Made by a program: the position numbers and the translations under genes
Assembly (NCBI GenBank): GCA_037039685.1
Contig: JAWNGF010000013.1
Span: forward strand, 765,001 to 829,000
Direction of reading: 5' to 3'
Length of the DNA: 64,000 nucleotides
Source: Ceratobasidium sp. AG-K
Lineage: Eukaryota > Basidiomycota > Agaricomycetes > Cantharellales > Ceratobasidiaceae
Notes under the pieces: generated by a model
Seen by the model: only the letters and a program-made list of their open reading frames with translations
Databases searched by the model: none
Told to the model about the DNA's origin: nothing
Shown here: in pieces, positions 49,929 through 61,926 of the stretch
How positions within the stretch are numbered: position 1 is the first letter of the stretch
Layout: each line of letters begins with the position of its first letter

Positions 49929-50021
49929 CGGTCGCTGTGCGATTCGAACACACGCGGTCGGAGACCATACCCTGTGCTGACAAGTAGCAGGGGCACCCAT
50001 TAACCACTCTGGCAAACGACC
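49929..50021 (-). tRNA. tRNA-Ser(GCU) with an 11-nt intron, second copy
   Basis: Identical to the tRNA at 32325-32417 in every mature position I compared. The only difference noticed is one base in the intron (CTTGTCAGCAC instead of TTTGTCAGCAC). A TTTTT run follows the 3' end. Two isodecoders 17.5 kb apart in opposite orientation with different flanks suggest dispersal of the tRNA gene. Confidence 0.93.
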
Positions 50022-50449
50022 TTGTATTGGCCAGGGCTTTGAGCAAATCTAACTGCTAGAACGTAAAGGCACCACGGCGAGAAAACCTTCGACGCAACTA
50101 GGTACTACTGAAGCGCCATGGGTAATTTCTAATAGAGCGCCTGCATCCCCGTCGTGACCCATTTGACACGAGGGGAGTGAATGAATTGTGACGGCGGCCT
50201 CTTCGGCCGTAACTCAGAGCGCTTAAGTTCAATCCATCCACCAGGTGTCATGTGCACGAAAATCCAAGTCCAATAGAGCTCTACTATACACCATGATTGA
50301 ACCAAGACCGCAAGACTCCTATATCCCAAGGTGCTTTATGTATGACATCGTACATCGTGGAACGAATGAACGCAGGGACCGGGTTAATGTGTAAATAAAC
50401 TCAACAAAATGAGAGACCGGACAGAACTGTTTGTAAATGGGGAAAATGC
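50022..50449. other. Intergenic, no gene seen
   Basis: Upstream of the tRNA and the 3' flank of the low-complexity gene. Nothing recognisable. Confidence 0.4.
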
Positions 50450-52319
50450 TCAAGCTCCAACACGACCTCGCACAACTCGTCCGATGGCATCTCGGGCGGG
50501 GGCGTACCATCTTGTGACGCTCGAGTGGGTGGCCATGTAGGGAGGTGGGAGCAGTGCATGGACAGGACCAGGCTTGCCTCCGTACATTCCCCCACTAGCT
50601 CCGAGTGCGGCACTGATAGAGTATATACCGGGGCCCGCAGCGGCAAAGCCTCCCCCGTACGAGTTGTACACTCCCGCACCTGGTCCACCGCCGTACATGC
50701 CACCACCATACGTGTCCGCTGGCTCGGGGGGAAAGGTCGAGGCTTGGAGTGCGGTGGCGTTGCGAGCGGCTGATTTGCGGCTTGCTGGGTGGTGGTGTGC
50801 GAGTGCATGGAGTGCAGCGGTGGACGAGACGGCTGACATGGTACGTTCGCGCTCTGGCGTGGGTTTGAAAGAGGTCGTTGGCGAGCTGTGTATGGACATG
50901 GCGCGGGTCTGGGGAGAGTGTGGGAGCGAGGACACCGAGGTTGTCAGGGCCGCGGTAGGGGAGACAGTGAGAGTAGGAAGCGTGTGAGTGGATGATGACA
51001 GGGAAGGTTGTCGGGTATGAGGTGGTGACGACTTGGCAGAGGTCGTGCTTGGTGTTTGAGGCGGAGGGGAAGATGACATTTGAGCTGAAAGAGGTGTCAA
51101 TGTTATGCCAAGCGCTATCCAATCGTAGTACTCACCTTGCGCCGAGTGAGCGCTCAGATATGGGGGTGCTGTTAGAGGCGCGAGCACCGGGGTTGTCTTG
51201 GTCAGAATCGAAGGCGCGCGGATCAGGGGATGAGGTCGGGCTGGCGCAACAAGCGAGTGCATTCGGGATGGGCCGGGTATGTTCCCGGAGGTTATGATGG
51301 CAGGGCGCGGCACATGAGATTGGCTGCGGCGTACAGAAGGTCGAGTGCTGGCATCACCGCTTCGAGCGGAATCATTGTCGCCGTCGGTGCGTTTGTGATC
51401 GGCATCATTCCGAGTCGTGTGATGGGTGCCATTTGATTGGGCAAAGTCGTGAGGAACAGGATCGGAATGACGAGGCCCTGAGTGATGGGAGCTAACATAG
51501 GCAGGGGGTGAAGGAGAGGGTTGGGTAGGGAGTGTGTGTTTGGTATGGTCCGCGACCGGCTGTTGGATGACGGGAGCGAGCGTAGTGGGAGCTGCCGATG
51601 TCGGGGGCCGGGATTGGCGAGAGGCTAGGGGACTTGACTGTGTCTGTCTGACCCCGGGAGATGTATGATTGGGCTGGGTCGGAGAGAGCTGCTTGGCTAA
51701 TGGCGAGGAACGAGCGGGAGAAAAGTTGGAGTGTTTTTGGGGCGACTCTCTGGTGGGCGGGGTTCGGCTAGTCTCGTCTTCGAGCTGTTTTGCGCGGAGC
51801 TCGGCATCGGCAGCAGCCATGGCCGCCTTGAGACGCTCCATCTCTCTGGCGTTGCGCTGGGCGCGCTGAGTCTGAAGGATGAGAATCTCCTCGTCGTCGA
51901 GCTCGTCGTCTTCATCATCGTCGTCGGGATTGGGTGTTCCGGCACCTGATTCGGACGAGACCCAGCCTTCCTCGTCTTGGGCCTTGTCGGCGGGCTTTTC
52001 CTGCTTCGTGTGCTGTTTCTCGTTCGAGTGCAGGCGGGTTGTACTTGCCCGGTGTACGCTGGTCTTGGAGGCGGTGCGTTTGGCGGCGAGGGCCGACGAC
52101 GACGACTGCATAGGGTTAGCGATGGGGGCCATGACGAGAGAAGCAGGGACTTGCAGAGTGCTTTTTGGCCTTGTGCAGGGCGTCGCGTGGGTTGGCCTTG
52201 CGGTCGTCCTTGTGGATGGTGGTGAGGCCACCGAGGCGAGCTTCGCCCTTGTGCAGCGACGTCGCCGAGTGGGTTCTGCTTGTTGCCGACAGCCGGTGGG
52301 ATTTGGTGCGGGGGGCCAT
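50450..52319 (-). CDS. Uncharacterised low-complexity protein with basic N-terminus and Gly/Tyr-rich tail
   Basis: ATG 52319 begins MAPRTKSHRLSATSRTHSAT, a basic stretch, then LHKGEARLGGLTTIHKDDRK. A GC..AG intron (52106-52154) joins KKAKKHS-like sequence to SSSSALAAKRTASK. Next comes EEGWVSSESGAGTPNPDDDDEDDELDDEE, an acidic run, then a short predicted coiled helix ILILQTQRAQRNAREMERLK. A long Ser/Pro/Thr-rich region and a C-terminus with several MYGGGPG-like repeats follow. The GWVSSESGA-TP motif followed by an acidic run recalls fungal regulatory proteins, but I cannot name a family. Probably nuclear and disordered. Its start codon faces that of the Sec7 gene 94 bp away. Confidence 0.6.
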
Positions 52320-52413
52320 GGTGGTGGGGAGCGACAAGTGATAGTGACATGGGTGGCGTGTTTGTTGGTGTTTGAGGCAACGTCGAGCACGCAGATCTCG
52401 ACGACGACTTGCC
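52320..52413. promoter_or_regulatory. 94-bp bidirectional promoter
   Basis: Only 94 bases separate the start codons of the low-complexity gene (-) and the Sec7-PH gene (+). Both 5' leaders and any core promoter must fit here or overlap the neighbouring coding sequence. Confidence 0.5.
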
Positions 52414-55400
52414 ATGGCGTCGCTATTCCGGAACAACCAAGGCCGAAGCCAGCAGTCGCCGCCCTCGTCGTTTAAGCGGGGGCAGTCGCTGGCCAACAGC
52501 CTGGCGGTGGCGGTGTCGAGCGCCGACCGAGCTCACCGGCGCGTGTCGCAGAGCCGGACCCCAGACGATTTCGAGGCAGCATTGCGGGGGCAGGACACGG
52601 TTGTGCTCAAGGAGGGGCGGGACATTCGGACCCTGGGCACTGAAACACCAGGCCGAAACCGCTCAGGCTCAGTCAACCTCTCCATTCCCCGCGCTTCCAC
52701 CGACACGATTGGCCGACGCCAAACAGTCAGCACACCCAAACACGCCGCGCGAGAGAACCCCTCGACCCCGATCATCACTCCCCCTACGCCCGTTGCTGTC
52801 TCCCCCGCCGACGAGGACGACGACACTCTCCGCCGCCGCAGCATGTATCGCTCAGCGGGCACCGCGTCGTCCCCCGACCTTGCCACGCTGGTCCGCAAGG
52901 CCCGCGACAGCCGAGAGCAGCCACACGAAGAGCTGGTTCCCGAAGCCAGCGACCGTGCTCGCACCAGGTCCACTGCGTCATCGGCCTTTGAACTTATCGA
53001 CGCAAGCCCCGCCAAAACGCCCCTGAACAAGCCCCGCGACAGATCATTCACCTCGCCCGACGCAGACGTCGACGCATCGCCCACGCAGCGCAAGTCCCAG
53101 CGCCGCCTCGCAAAGGCCGAAAAAACACTCGGCCTCGCCCGCATGGTCGACCAGGGATACAGCGACGTCGGCGAAGGCCGCTCCGACCGCGAGGGCAAGG
53201 CAAGTCTCGTCGTTGCGCGCTCGGCTCGTGCTCACTCTTTAGCAGCGCTCCATGCGAAACAAAACCAGTGCCTTTTTTGGCAAAATGCTGGGACATGGTC
53301 AGGGATCCATTCGTGACAGAAACGTAAGCTGCTTCGTCTGTCCTGATTCATTTTGCTAACCAACATCCAGCGCCCTGACAGCCAATCGACCCCGACCACT
53401 CCTGTCGGCACCCATCACCAGCACTCGTTTGCCCCTCCCGTCCCGGCTATCCCGCTCGAATACCGACAAGCACCGAGCGCCTCCACGTCGTCACCCCACC
53501 AGCAGTCCTACTTTCCTGCCGACCAGTCACCGGTTGTCGACGCCCAGTACACCGAAAGCCCCGCACATACACCCAGTCTCTCAGCCACAGCCGATCCCTT
53601 TACCGTATCGCGTGCATCTGCTCCCCAGCCTAGCCCCATGCCGGCGCGCCACACAAAACCTCTCCCGCCCATCCACAAGCAATTTCCCCCTGCTCCTGTC
53701 GACGACCGCTCAGACTCCGAGGACGATATACCTCTTGCGGGTCCTCATGTAAAACCCCGACCGGCGGACTCGCTGCCGAAAACTTCAGACGTCGTGCCCG
53801 ATTATGACCAGAACGCGACCCTGACGCAACGACGACAACCGCGACCATCGTTCCCGCGCCAGAGCAAAGACGGCCGCCGGAGAAGCATGAGCGTGGGAGA
53901 CATTGACGTCCAAAAGCTCATCTTGGACGCCCGCTCACGCGCCGAAGCTCGAGGCGAACACATTGGCCCGACGGGTTTGCGCAATCAACCACCGACACCC
54001 AATTCGGCTCCACTTCCTCGCGCGTCGGGTGACGTTGGGGCTCCTCGGGCATCTGTTGATCAAACCTTGGCGAGCAATTCTGACTCGGATGAAGACCGAA
54101 CCGAGGAAGGTCGTCCGCCTAATGCTCCGGTCCACTCGCCGGTCGATCAGCGCCGGATGAGCAAGCGCGCTCGCGCGGTCAATGCCTGGGCCAAGGATAT
54201 GGAGCTGTCGACTCTGGTGGATGGGTTTGGGGGCGAACTACACGATGCGCTCGGAGGCATTCGCGGGTCTCCGGCCAGGTCGAATTTTCCTAGCCGTCCG
54301 TTTGAGGGGAGCGGCGCAGGAAGGTCGGCGCAGGCGTATACCATTCGACCCGTCACCACCGGCCGCGTCTCTGGCGATGGAGGTCCCACTCTCGGGGCTG
54401 GACTGTCCCGACAAGTTCCTCCCTCACCGCTGGCAACGCGTAGGCCGAGCACCGCGAGTGCTGCATCCTCGTCCTCGATGCTTGCCGTTCCTGGAACCTA
54501 TCCCATGTCCTCGTCATCAGGGGAGCGTCGCGGATTGACGAACCAGCCGAGTATGGAGAGCATGCGGACCGTGAGCAGCGAGACCGCCGGGACTTACATG
54601 ACTCCGCCCAGCTCGACCATTCTCGACTCGAGCTCGACGCCCCCAGCGACCAGTCCTGTCATCGGCGCAGCTCGGCCTCTTCCGATTCCCGGATCGTCCA
54701 CGACTTCTTCTGGCTTCCTAGCCACGTCGAGCTCGTTGCCACCTCGGTCATCGTCGCTGCGAGTGTCTCCACGAGCCCTCCCAAGACGACAACCTCCCCG
54801 TCATCGGAGCGCCGCGAGTGCCTCGGAACCCTCTCTCCTCGAGGGCGTTGCTTTGGGGGCCAGCATTCGGCTCGTTAGCGATCAGGTCCAACAGCGACAA
54901 GAGCGTAGCCGGGAGCGAGAGCAACGGTTGGTTAGCGATCCCGTGGTTGCCCACAACGTTGGAACTTGGAACGAGGACGACACGGGTCCCGTTCCCAGGA
55001 TGGACCGTAGGAGTAGCACTGGTGGTGTGAGTGTGGACTTGGAAGGACGTGGGCAGACTCTTGCAGCGAGGTGCTGGCAAGAGGACGAGACGTTTTTGGC
55101 CAAGGAAAAGATTGCCGAGTGGTTGGGCGGGATGTGAGTCGAGTCTGTCCTGGGTTGTCGAGCTTACTGACAGGTAATAGTCCGGCGATCAACAAGGTTG
55201 CGTTGCGATACTATATGGATTACTTTGATTTTACGGGGATGAGACTGGACGCTGCATTCAGGTGAGTCACAAATGTGTAATTATCAAACATGCTCTAACT
55301 CGGGTTCAGGCATCTTTGCACCAAGTTGTATCTCAAGGCCGAGACGCAACAGGTCGACCGAATCCTCGAGGAGTTTAGTCGACGATTCTGGGATTGCAAC

Positions 55401-57784
55401 CGCGGGTCTGTGTATGGGTCGCCATGTGAGTAGCTCTTTCGCGTGTTGTTCTGCTACTCACCTATCGACAGCCATCGTTCACGCCATTTCCTATTCTCTG
55501 CTGCTCCTCAATACCGATCTGCATATCGCCGAGCTCTCTTCACATATGAGCAAGACTCAGTTTGTCCGCAATACCTGGGCGGTGATCCAGGACCAGATTC
55601 GGGTACCCGAGATGCCCAAGTCGCCTGTATCCGGGACGGGCTCTAGTAGCACGTTGGATCCCATTAGGTCCCCCATTATCCAAGAACTCGCACGCGGGCA
55701 GGTTCGTCCAGCGCTAGTACATGCTGATGTATCCACTAAACTCGACCCTTGTAGCCCGGCTCGGATCCGTCACGCCCTCACGTCACGGGCGAGTCAACCC
55801 CTGAACTGGTCCTCGATGACGAAGGTAGTCAACCAGGAGACGGGGAGCCTCTCACTCGCAAACAGCGCAGCGGAAGCTTGAACAGCTGGAGGAGTGGCTC
55901 CAAGGAGGGCGGCACGTTGTCGCTGAATGCAAGCAACCCGAGCATGATGGATGGTTCGGACCCAAAGACGCCGACTGGGTCTCTGCATGCGGTCGTCAGC
56001 GCACGGGGATGGGACTCGGAGATGGAAATGTTACTCAAGGTACGCAATCCGCTTGGTCTTGGACATTCATTAACCCGCTGTGCAGGACATGTACAATTCG
56101 GTCAAGAACCAGCAAATTCTCCAACCTTTGACCGGCTTGACGGCTTCAGAGCGACAGTCGATGACACTCAGTCCAGGTATGACAGGCATTGGTCGTACAC
56201 GGAGTCAGAGAAGTCACGGCGGGCCAGGAGGTGACAGGATTACGTCGTTGAAACGAGGGTCGATTCGCGGCCTTCAGTCATTACTCGGCGCGCAGAGTCC
56301 TTATGGCAGCAACAGCAGCGTCGACGGGAGAATTTCGCCGTCGCCCAGTTTTGCGACTTCGATTGGGGAGGTACGTCCGAGTCTTGCGCGTCATGCAAGG
56401 TGGCTGACATCCTCCTAGGGGGTGCAACAGTCCAATTCGAATCTATTTGCTCCAACGCTGGGTTTCGCATCGAACCTTTCGCATACGATCATCAAGGAGG
56501 CCCAAGAGGACGATGTCCGTAGCGTCAAGAGCGACATGACCAACTCTACGACACTCAGCATTACCGACGAGGAGCTCGCGCTTCTTGGGCCGCCTTGGGC
56601 AAAGGAGGGCATGCTCTGTCGTAAGCAGTACTGGGAGTCGGCCGGAAAGCGCGCCAAGGTCAAGACCTGGATGGACGTGTTTGTCGTAATTCAAAAAGGC
56701 GAACTCAGCATGTTTGTGTTTGGCCAGTCAAATTCGAGCACCGGAGGTAATACGGTTGGTGGCGGAAATTGGCTGGTATGTGATTTGATGTTGTCGATAA
56801 TGAGTTTATTTGACCGGACGTTAGTCAAACGCAAATTGTGTTGGCAAAGTAGTGCTCGCGCATGCGCTTGCTCATAGTTTGCCTCCACCAGGATACAACC
56901 GACAACGGCCGCATTGCTTCGTGTTGACGCTTGCGTCTGGTGCAGTGTTCTTCTTCCAAGCCGGAACTGAAGACTTGGTCAATGAGTGGGTCATGACTTG
57001 CAATTATTGGGCTGCCCGCCAGAGCAAGGAGCCATTATCCGGAGGAGTCTCGAACATGGAGTACGGGTGGAATCGCGCTCTGGAAATGCTCCAGTCTGGG
57101 AGCACCGAGAACCTTCCGGAACGCCGAGTCGATTCGTCGGATACTCAGAGTTTGAGGAGCGGGCGAAATGTCAACCTGCGCGTCCCAACTTCACCTTTCA
57201 ACTCGGAACGCATTATGATTTACGACTGGACGGGCCCGATGCACTCGGTTATGCCGAGCACCCACGACGAGGAGACACAGATGGAGGCCCTCCAAAAGCA
57301 GGCCAGCCTGTTGAAGCACGAGCTTCATGTGCACAACGAGTTGCGGCAACCGATGATGACCTTGGTATGTCTGTTGAGTAGTTTATATATGTGGTCACTC
57401 ACGCATCCTCCTTAGTACCTACCGCGATCGGCGAACGCGATGAAGGCGTCCAACAACTGGGAGCGGCGATCGCAATATCTCCTTTCTGAGATAGTCAAAT
57501 ACGATTCTTACGTCGAATCGTTGCGCTCGGCCATGTCGCAAAGACTCAAGAGACGCGGGGAGAAAGCCCTCGAGCACGCGTTGGGGGTTTCGAGTCCGGA
57601 TGACGAGGAGCTGGACGGTGTCGTTTACAGCGCTCCAATAATCACCGGCTCAGGACCCACTGCCCGGATCGAGCTCGGTATCAATTCATCATTAGCAAGG
57701 CACCAGAACGTTATTCACGAAGACGACGAGCCTTTGACCCCGTCACCAGGTGTACCGATGTATTCGTCCCAGAGCCACCGCTAA
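52414..57784 (+). CDS. Sec7-PH Arf guanine-nucleotide exchange factor (EFA6/PSD/Yel1-like)
   Basis: Activates Arf GTPases at the plasma membrane. ATG 52414 starts MASLFRNNQGRSQQ. A very long Ser/Pro-rich N-terminus of about 880 residues follows, interrupted by a GC..AG intron (53200-53242). The Sec7 domain is spliced from several exons: ETFLAKEKIAEWLGGM, PAINKVALRYYMDYFDFTGMRLDAAFR, FCTKLYL-like HLCTKLYLKAETQQVDRILEEFSRRFW, and the catalytic-loop region SYSLLLLNTDLHI. A linker with an intron (GTTCGT..TGTAG, about 55699) follows. Then comes a PH domain (KEGMLCRKQYWES..WMDVFVVIQKGELSMFVF..HCFVLTLASGAVFFFQAGTEDLVNEWVMTCNYWAA). The C-terminal coiled coil is EEETQMEALQKQASLLKHEL-like and ends SSQSHR. 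Order Sec7-PH-coiled coil is the EFA6/PSD architecture. Confidence 0.88.
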
Positions 57785-58643
57785 ATGCCCCCTTTTTCGT
57801 TGATACCCAATTATGTCGCGTAGTTTATTATTTCATTGGCCGTGCTTTGTACTAGACTGTAAACACTTAATATATTTCCTGTGTCGGGTAGTCCATGCTC
57901 AACAAGAAAATGCATGCAGGCAATGATGATTGACTCCGTCTATGGGGAAATCATGAGCCATGTGCCTCGGCTGAACAAAACCTGTACCAAGTACCCCCCA
58001 TGTATGTTATGGTGTACACCTCTTCCTTCTGTACATATGACCTCGGAGCCAGATCTTTCATTTCCATCCCGCTATGATACCTCATATTGGCCCACAACGC
58101 ACCTCTCAGCAAAAATGCCAGATGCTGGGGAGCGCTCCGTACTCGAGGAGCGCCGCTGTCGTGGCACACACCTTGCTTAGTCAGCCCTCCCTGAAAGCGG
58201 TGCCTCCATCGAACCTTGGTGAAAAGCCCGCGGGCATCGAGAAATATATATGCGCTTGAGAGGCAGTGACACCGCAAGAAAGGCGTTGAATGAGATCTAC
58301 ACTGAGCAATTAGTCAACCAAAGATAAAGAAAAGAGGAGGGAATTTGTTGCGGGCTTGTTTGAGCCTAGCGTCAACTTCCCCCTTGGTGTCTGTAACCGC
58401 TGGGAGCACCCAGTTTACCCGCCGATCGTCCTGGAATATGGGGTTTCAACGTGGTAGGATGGTGTACTCACAGCCATGTTGTGGGTTAACCTATTGAGCC
58501 AGCTCTCCCTGGCTTGTCAGGCGCATATAGCCGCAAATTGGGGCGTCGCTGGGTTACTGCGCACCTCGTTCCCAGCCCAAACAGCAGCACGGAGACTGGT
58601 GATTCGTCAGAACCATGGATTCAAGACCTCTTGAGTAGCTGGC
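57785..58643. other. Intergenic, no gene seen
   Basis: The 3' flank of the Sec7 gene and unassigned sequence. Short frames only. Confidence 0.4.
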
Positions 58644-58665
58644 GGGGGGGGGGGGGGGGGGGGGG
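58644..58665 (+). repeat. Homopolymer run of 22 G
   Basis: An uninterrupted G22 tract preceded by GGC. It could form a G-quadruplex and is also a place where assembly length is unreliable. Confidence 0.95.
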
Positions 58666-61106
58666 TAGCGGCCAATGTGCAACCAACGCAGCACGTCGTG
58701 AACCAATCGCGTGCAGGAGATGCAATTAATCTGAAATGATTCCCAGAATAGCGCACATTTATTCACCTATCACTCCCTGTGCATGTATACCTCGCTAGGA
58801 TAACTTTTGTTTTGACTTGTGTTTATCAAAGCCCTGCATAGCTGAACATATTGTGAGTGTGTATGCAAACTCCCTGTTAATGTAATTTTGGCCTCGGCTC
58901 TCACAGTACGTGCTTGTCCCAAACCGTCTCCTTCATCGCTCCTTGTTCCACTCGCTATCTCTTCTCTCACTGGTATTTTGTCCTTTTCCCGTCTTGTGTT
59001 TAGGACACCACCCGGTCCTCGAGTCGTACTCGCGTACCGGACCGCAACATTCACCCGCACGCTCTCACTGCGGAGGAATCTCTCACAGCAATGCCAATAC
59101 TCAAACCCGCATTGATATTTGAAATACCATGTATCTTGTATATAGTGTATACCTATGATATTACATATACTGTACATACGCACCTACACAACCATAAATT
59201 CCAAGACGGACTCAGTACTGTAGGATAGTATTGATAAACAAATGGAATGCAATGGAATAGACACGTGGTACATACTGAATATGGATGAATGGCTAGCTGT
59301 ATGCTGACTGAATGCACTCGAGCTGACTGATAGTACATGTATACGTATTATAAATTGTTCCTTTACATTCTATCTTTACCTGTATATAAATGCGACTGCG
59401 TACTCGCTATGCGCACCAACTTTTTACTCTCTATCGCTTCCACTGGCCTACAAGCTAAGATAGCTTTGAGCGCAGAAAGTTTCCGGTAATGTCTCAATAG
59501 ATAGTACACTATCGAGGCACGGTTTGCTATTGTAATGACCATGAAGTTACGCATGCTAATTTCAATACTCAATTCGTTGACCGGCGCGATGCATCTGATC
59601 TACGGCCGTAACCTATTTTCCCACCTTAGGCGCACAAAAGAAAAGGGGTTAAGGGATGGTATCAACAACGGTCAATAATCATAATTTTCTGTCAAATCTG
59701 ACGTTTTCATTTCGGATTGTAGAGACCTTGCAAGCAAGGAAGGTAATGCAAGGAAGGTAACCACCATGCGTATTCCGCGCCTCTTACACTCTACTTAATT
59801 TTGAGCCTTGGCTGAGATCTGCTTTAATTTTCTAACAGGAGGTGCTCTAGTATTGCTGTACTTTACCAATCGACGGAGTGAATTGACGACATTGTTTGGA
59901 AATGAACACGTAACGAAATTCTTGTAAACACCCACCCTGGTTATAACTGTGAAATAGCCCTCCGGAGCCCTGGATCGCCTGGGAGAATTTCAGTTTTGCA
60001 GACAATCCTTCCGATTCCCAACAAATACCCACATTAAGTGTTGATTTCGAACTTTCCGGTGTAGGAGTGAGGGATCAATGAGAAACAAAGACGCATGGCA
60101 TTAGCGACTTGGCCAATGGGCATCAGTGGTAACGGCAATAAAGGTGTCTAAGTCAGACGCATGTCATTCGGGCGAGAGCTTCCGGCACTCTACTAGCCAA
60201 TCGATCGACTAGATGTGGTTTGCGACCGTAATCTTCATGACAATGTGCGGTGTATGTAGTGTATGCAGATTTCGAGAAGCTTGGCTTGAGGCTATACCAT
60301 ACAAATAGGTCATTTAAGTTACTCTGATAGGCGCCAGTGGAATGGCAGATTAAAGTTTCTAAGAAATGGAACACGCACCTTGTGCTTCGGACCAAGTTCA
60401 ATGATGAACTTTACGCATACCATAAACTCCCCCAGAATTCCCCCATAGGCAATCGGAAAGGAACGTGGCCATCGTGCTTTGCATACATTAAGGGTGGGTT
60501 TCCAGGGGAAGGTGATGTGGCCCACCTGTGTTTCCCTAGTCTTAGGATCTCACATTCTTGGCAGTAGACCAAATGAGCTCCTCTCAGTCACAACGTAACA
60601 ATGAGTCTCCGAGAAGGGATGGACGGAGGTGCGTCAGATAAATGGCGAATACTAAGGAATGGAACTGAGACCGGGACTAAAGTCAGTCTCCTCAACAACC
60701 AATTCAAACCACGTCGAGGACAGGAGGACCTACTCCTCAAGGTGGGTGTCCTTCAGGACTCACCTATTGCCAGTTGGATTGCCATCTCATCCGAAACGCT
60801 AATCATACATAGAAGGAAACGGCCCGGATACTTCAGGACGATCGGACATTTGCCTAATAGACGCCGCCGGCATGGGGAAGAATGCCGGTGAACTACCGCA
60901 GAGTCTCGTGGCTTGAGTGATAATTACAATCAGAGGGTAAGCAATGAAGGCTCGGAGACGGGTGGCAGAATAAGTCTCGACGACTTGCTAGGGCAGTTTC
61001 ACGTGTTCACAAGTGGATCAGAGTCAAGGTACATGAGAGGTGGTTGTTTGTAATACAAACATCATAGATTGTACTTTCTAACTGACAAAGTTTGTAAACA
61101 TTAAGG
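58666..61106. other. Gene-poor region upstream of the TPR pseudogene
   Basis: No confident gene. AT-rich sequence at 59100-60300 has only short frames. A plus-strand frame at 60601-60893, MSLREGMDGGASDKW, could be an N-terminal exon of the following TPR gene, but the link is not demonstrated. Confidence 0.35.
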
Positions 61107-61398
61107 AACAAATATCAATATATTAAAGAACTAGCGGATTGCAGTGCTTCCCTATTTGGGGAGTTTGAGCAGTCAGGCGCTATTAAGGATATTGACCAAG
61201 CAATTGAGTGCTGGGGGTTGGCAGTTTCCCTGCTTTCCTGTACTGATTATGGGAGGCCAACACTGCTAAGTAACCTTGGATGCGCATACCAGGCTTGATT
61301 CAAGTATTTGGAGGAGCTGACCAATCTATCCAAGTCAGTTGAGTGCGCAGCAGAGGCCATTGTACTCACCCCCAATGACCATGCTCAACCAAAAGCAA

Positions 61399-61606
61399 GA
61401 AATCTTGTTTGGCTTGTGAGTTCTTGTGATGGAAGGAACTATCTTGTCAAGCTTGTGATGGTTCATGAGTGCTCACAAGATGTCACAAGCAGAAACAAGC
61501 CTTTTGCTTGTTTGTCTCCTGTGCACTCATGAGCAATCCCAAATGCTCCAGCGACTGCCAAGATAGTCCCAGGCATCACAAGACCTCAAGATCCAACCAA
61601 GATTTC
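61399..61606. mobile_element. Fold-back MITE-like insertion (about 208 bp)
   Basis: It interrupts a TPR unit: the repeat reads TPNDHAQP before it and resumes as DRPGYLNNLGNSY after it. The ends are inverted, GAAATCTTGTTTGG at 61399-61412 and CCAACCAAGATTTC at 61593-61606. Internal halves also pair over most of their length, for example TTCTTGTGATG with CATCACAAGA and ATGAGTGCTCAC with GTGCACTCAT, so the whole element can fold into one long imperfect hairpin. No coding capacity. A target duplication is not clear. Confidence 0.7.
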
Positions 61607-61926
61607 CCACTTTTGATTGAGTGCAGATAGGCCTGGATACCTCAACAACCTTGGAAACTCATATCAATCACAATTTAACTATCTTGGGGAGGTGGTAGAC
61701 CTGAGCAAGGCAATCAATTACAGAGCAGAGGCTGTTATCCTCACTTCCAATGATGACACAGATAAACCAGGTATCCTCAACAACCTGGGGAACTCATACC
61801 TCACTAGGTTCAACCACCTTGGGGAGCTGGTAGATCTGAACAAGGCAATTGAGTGTGGAGCAGAGGCTGCTTCACTCACTTTTGGTGATCACACAGATAG
61901 GCCAGATAGGCCATATAAGCATCCTC

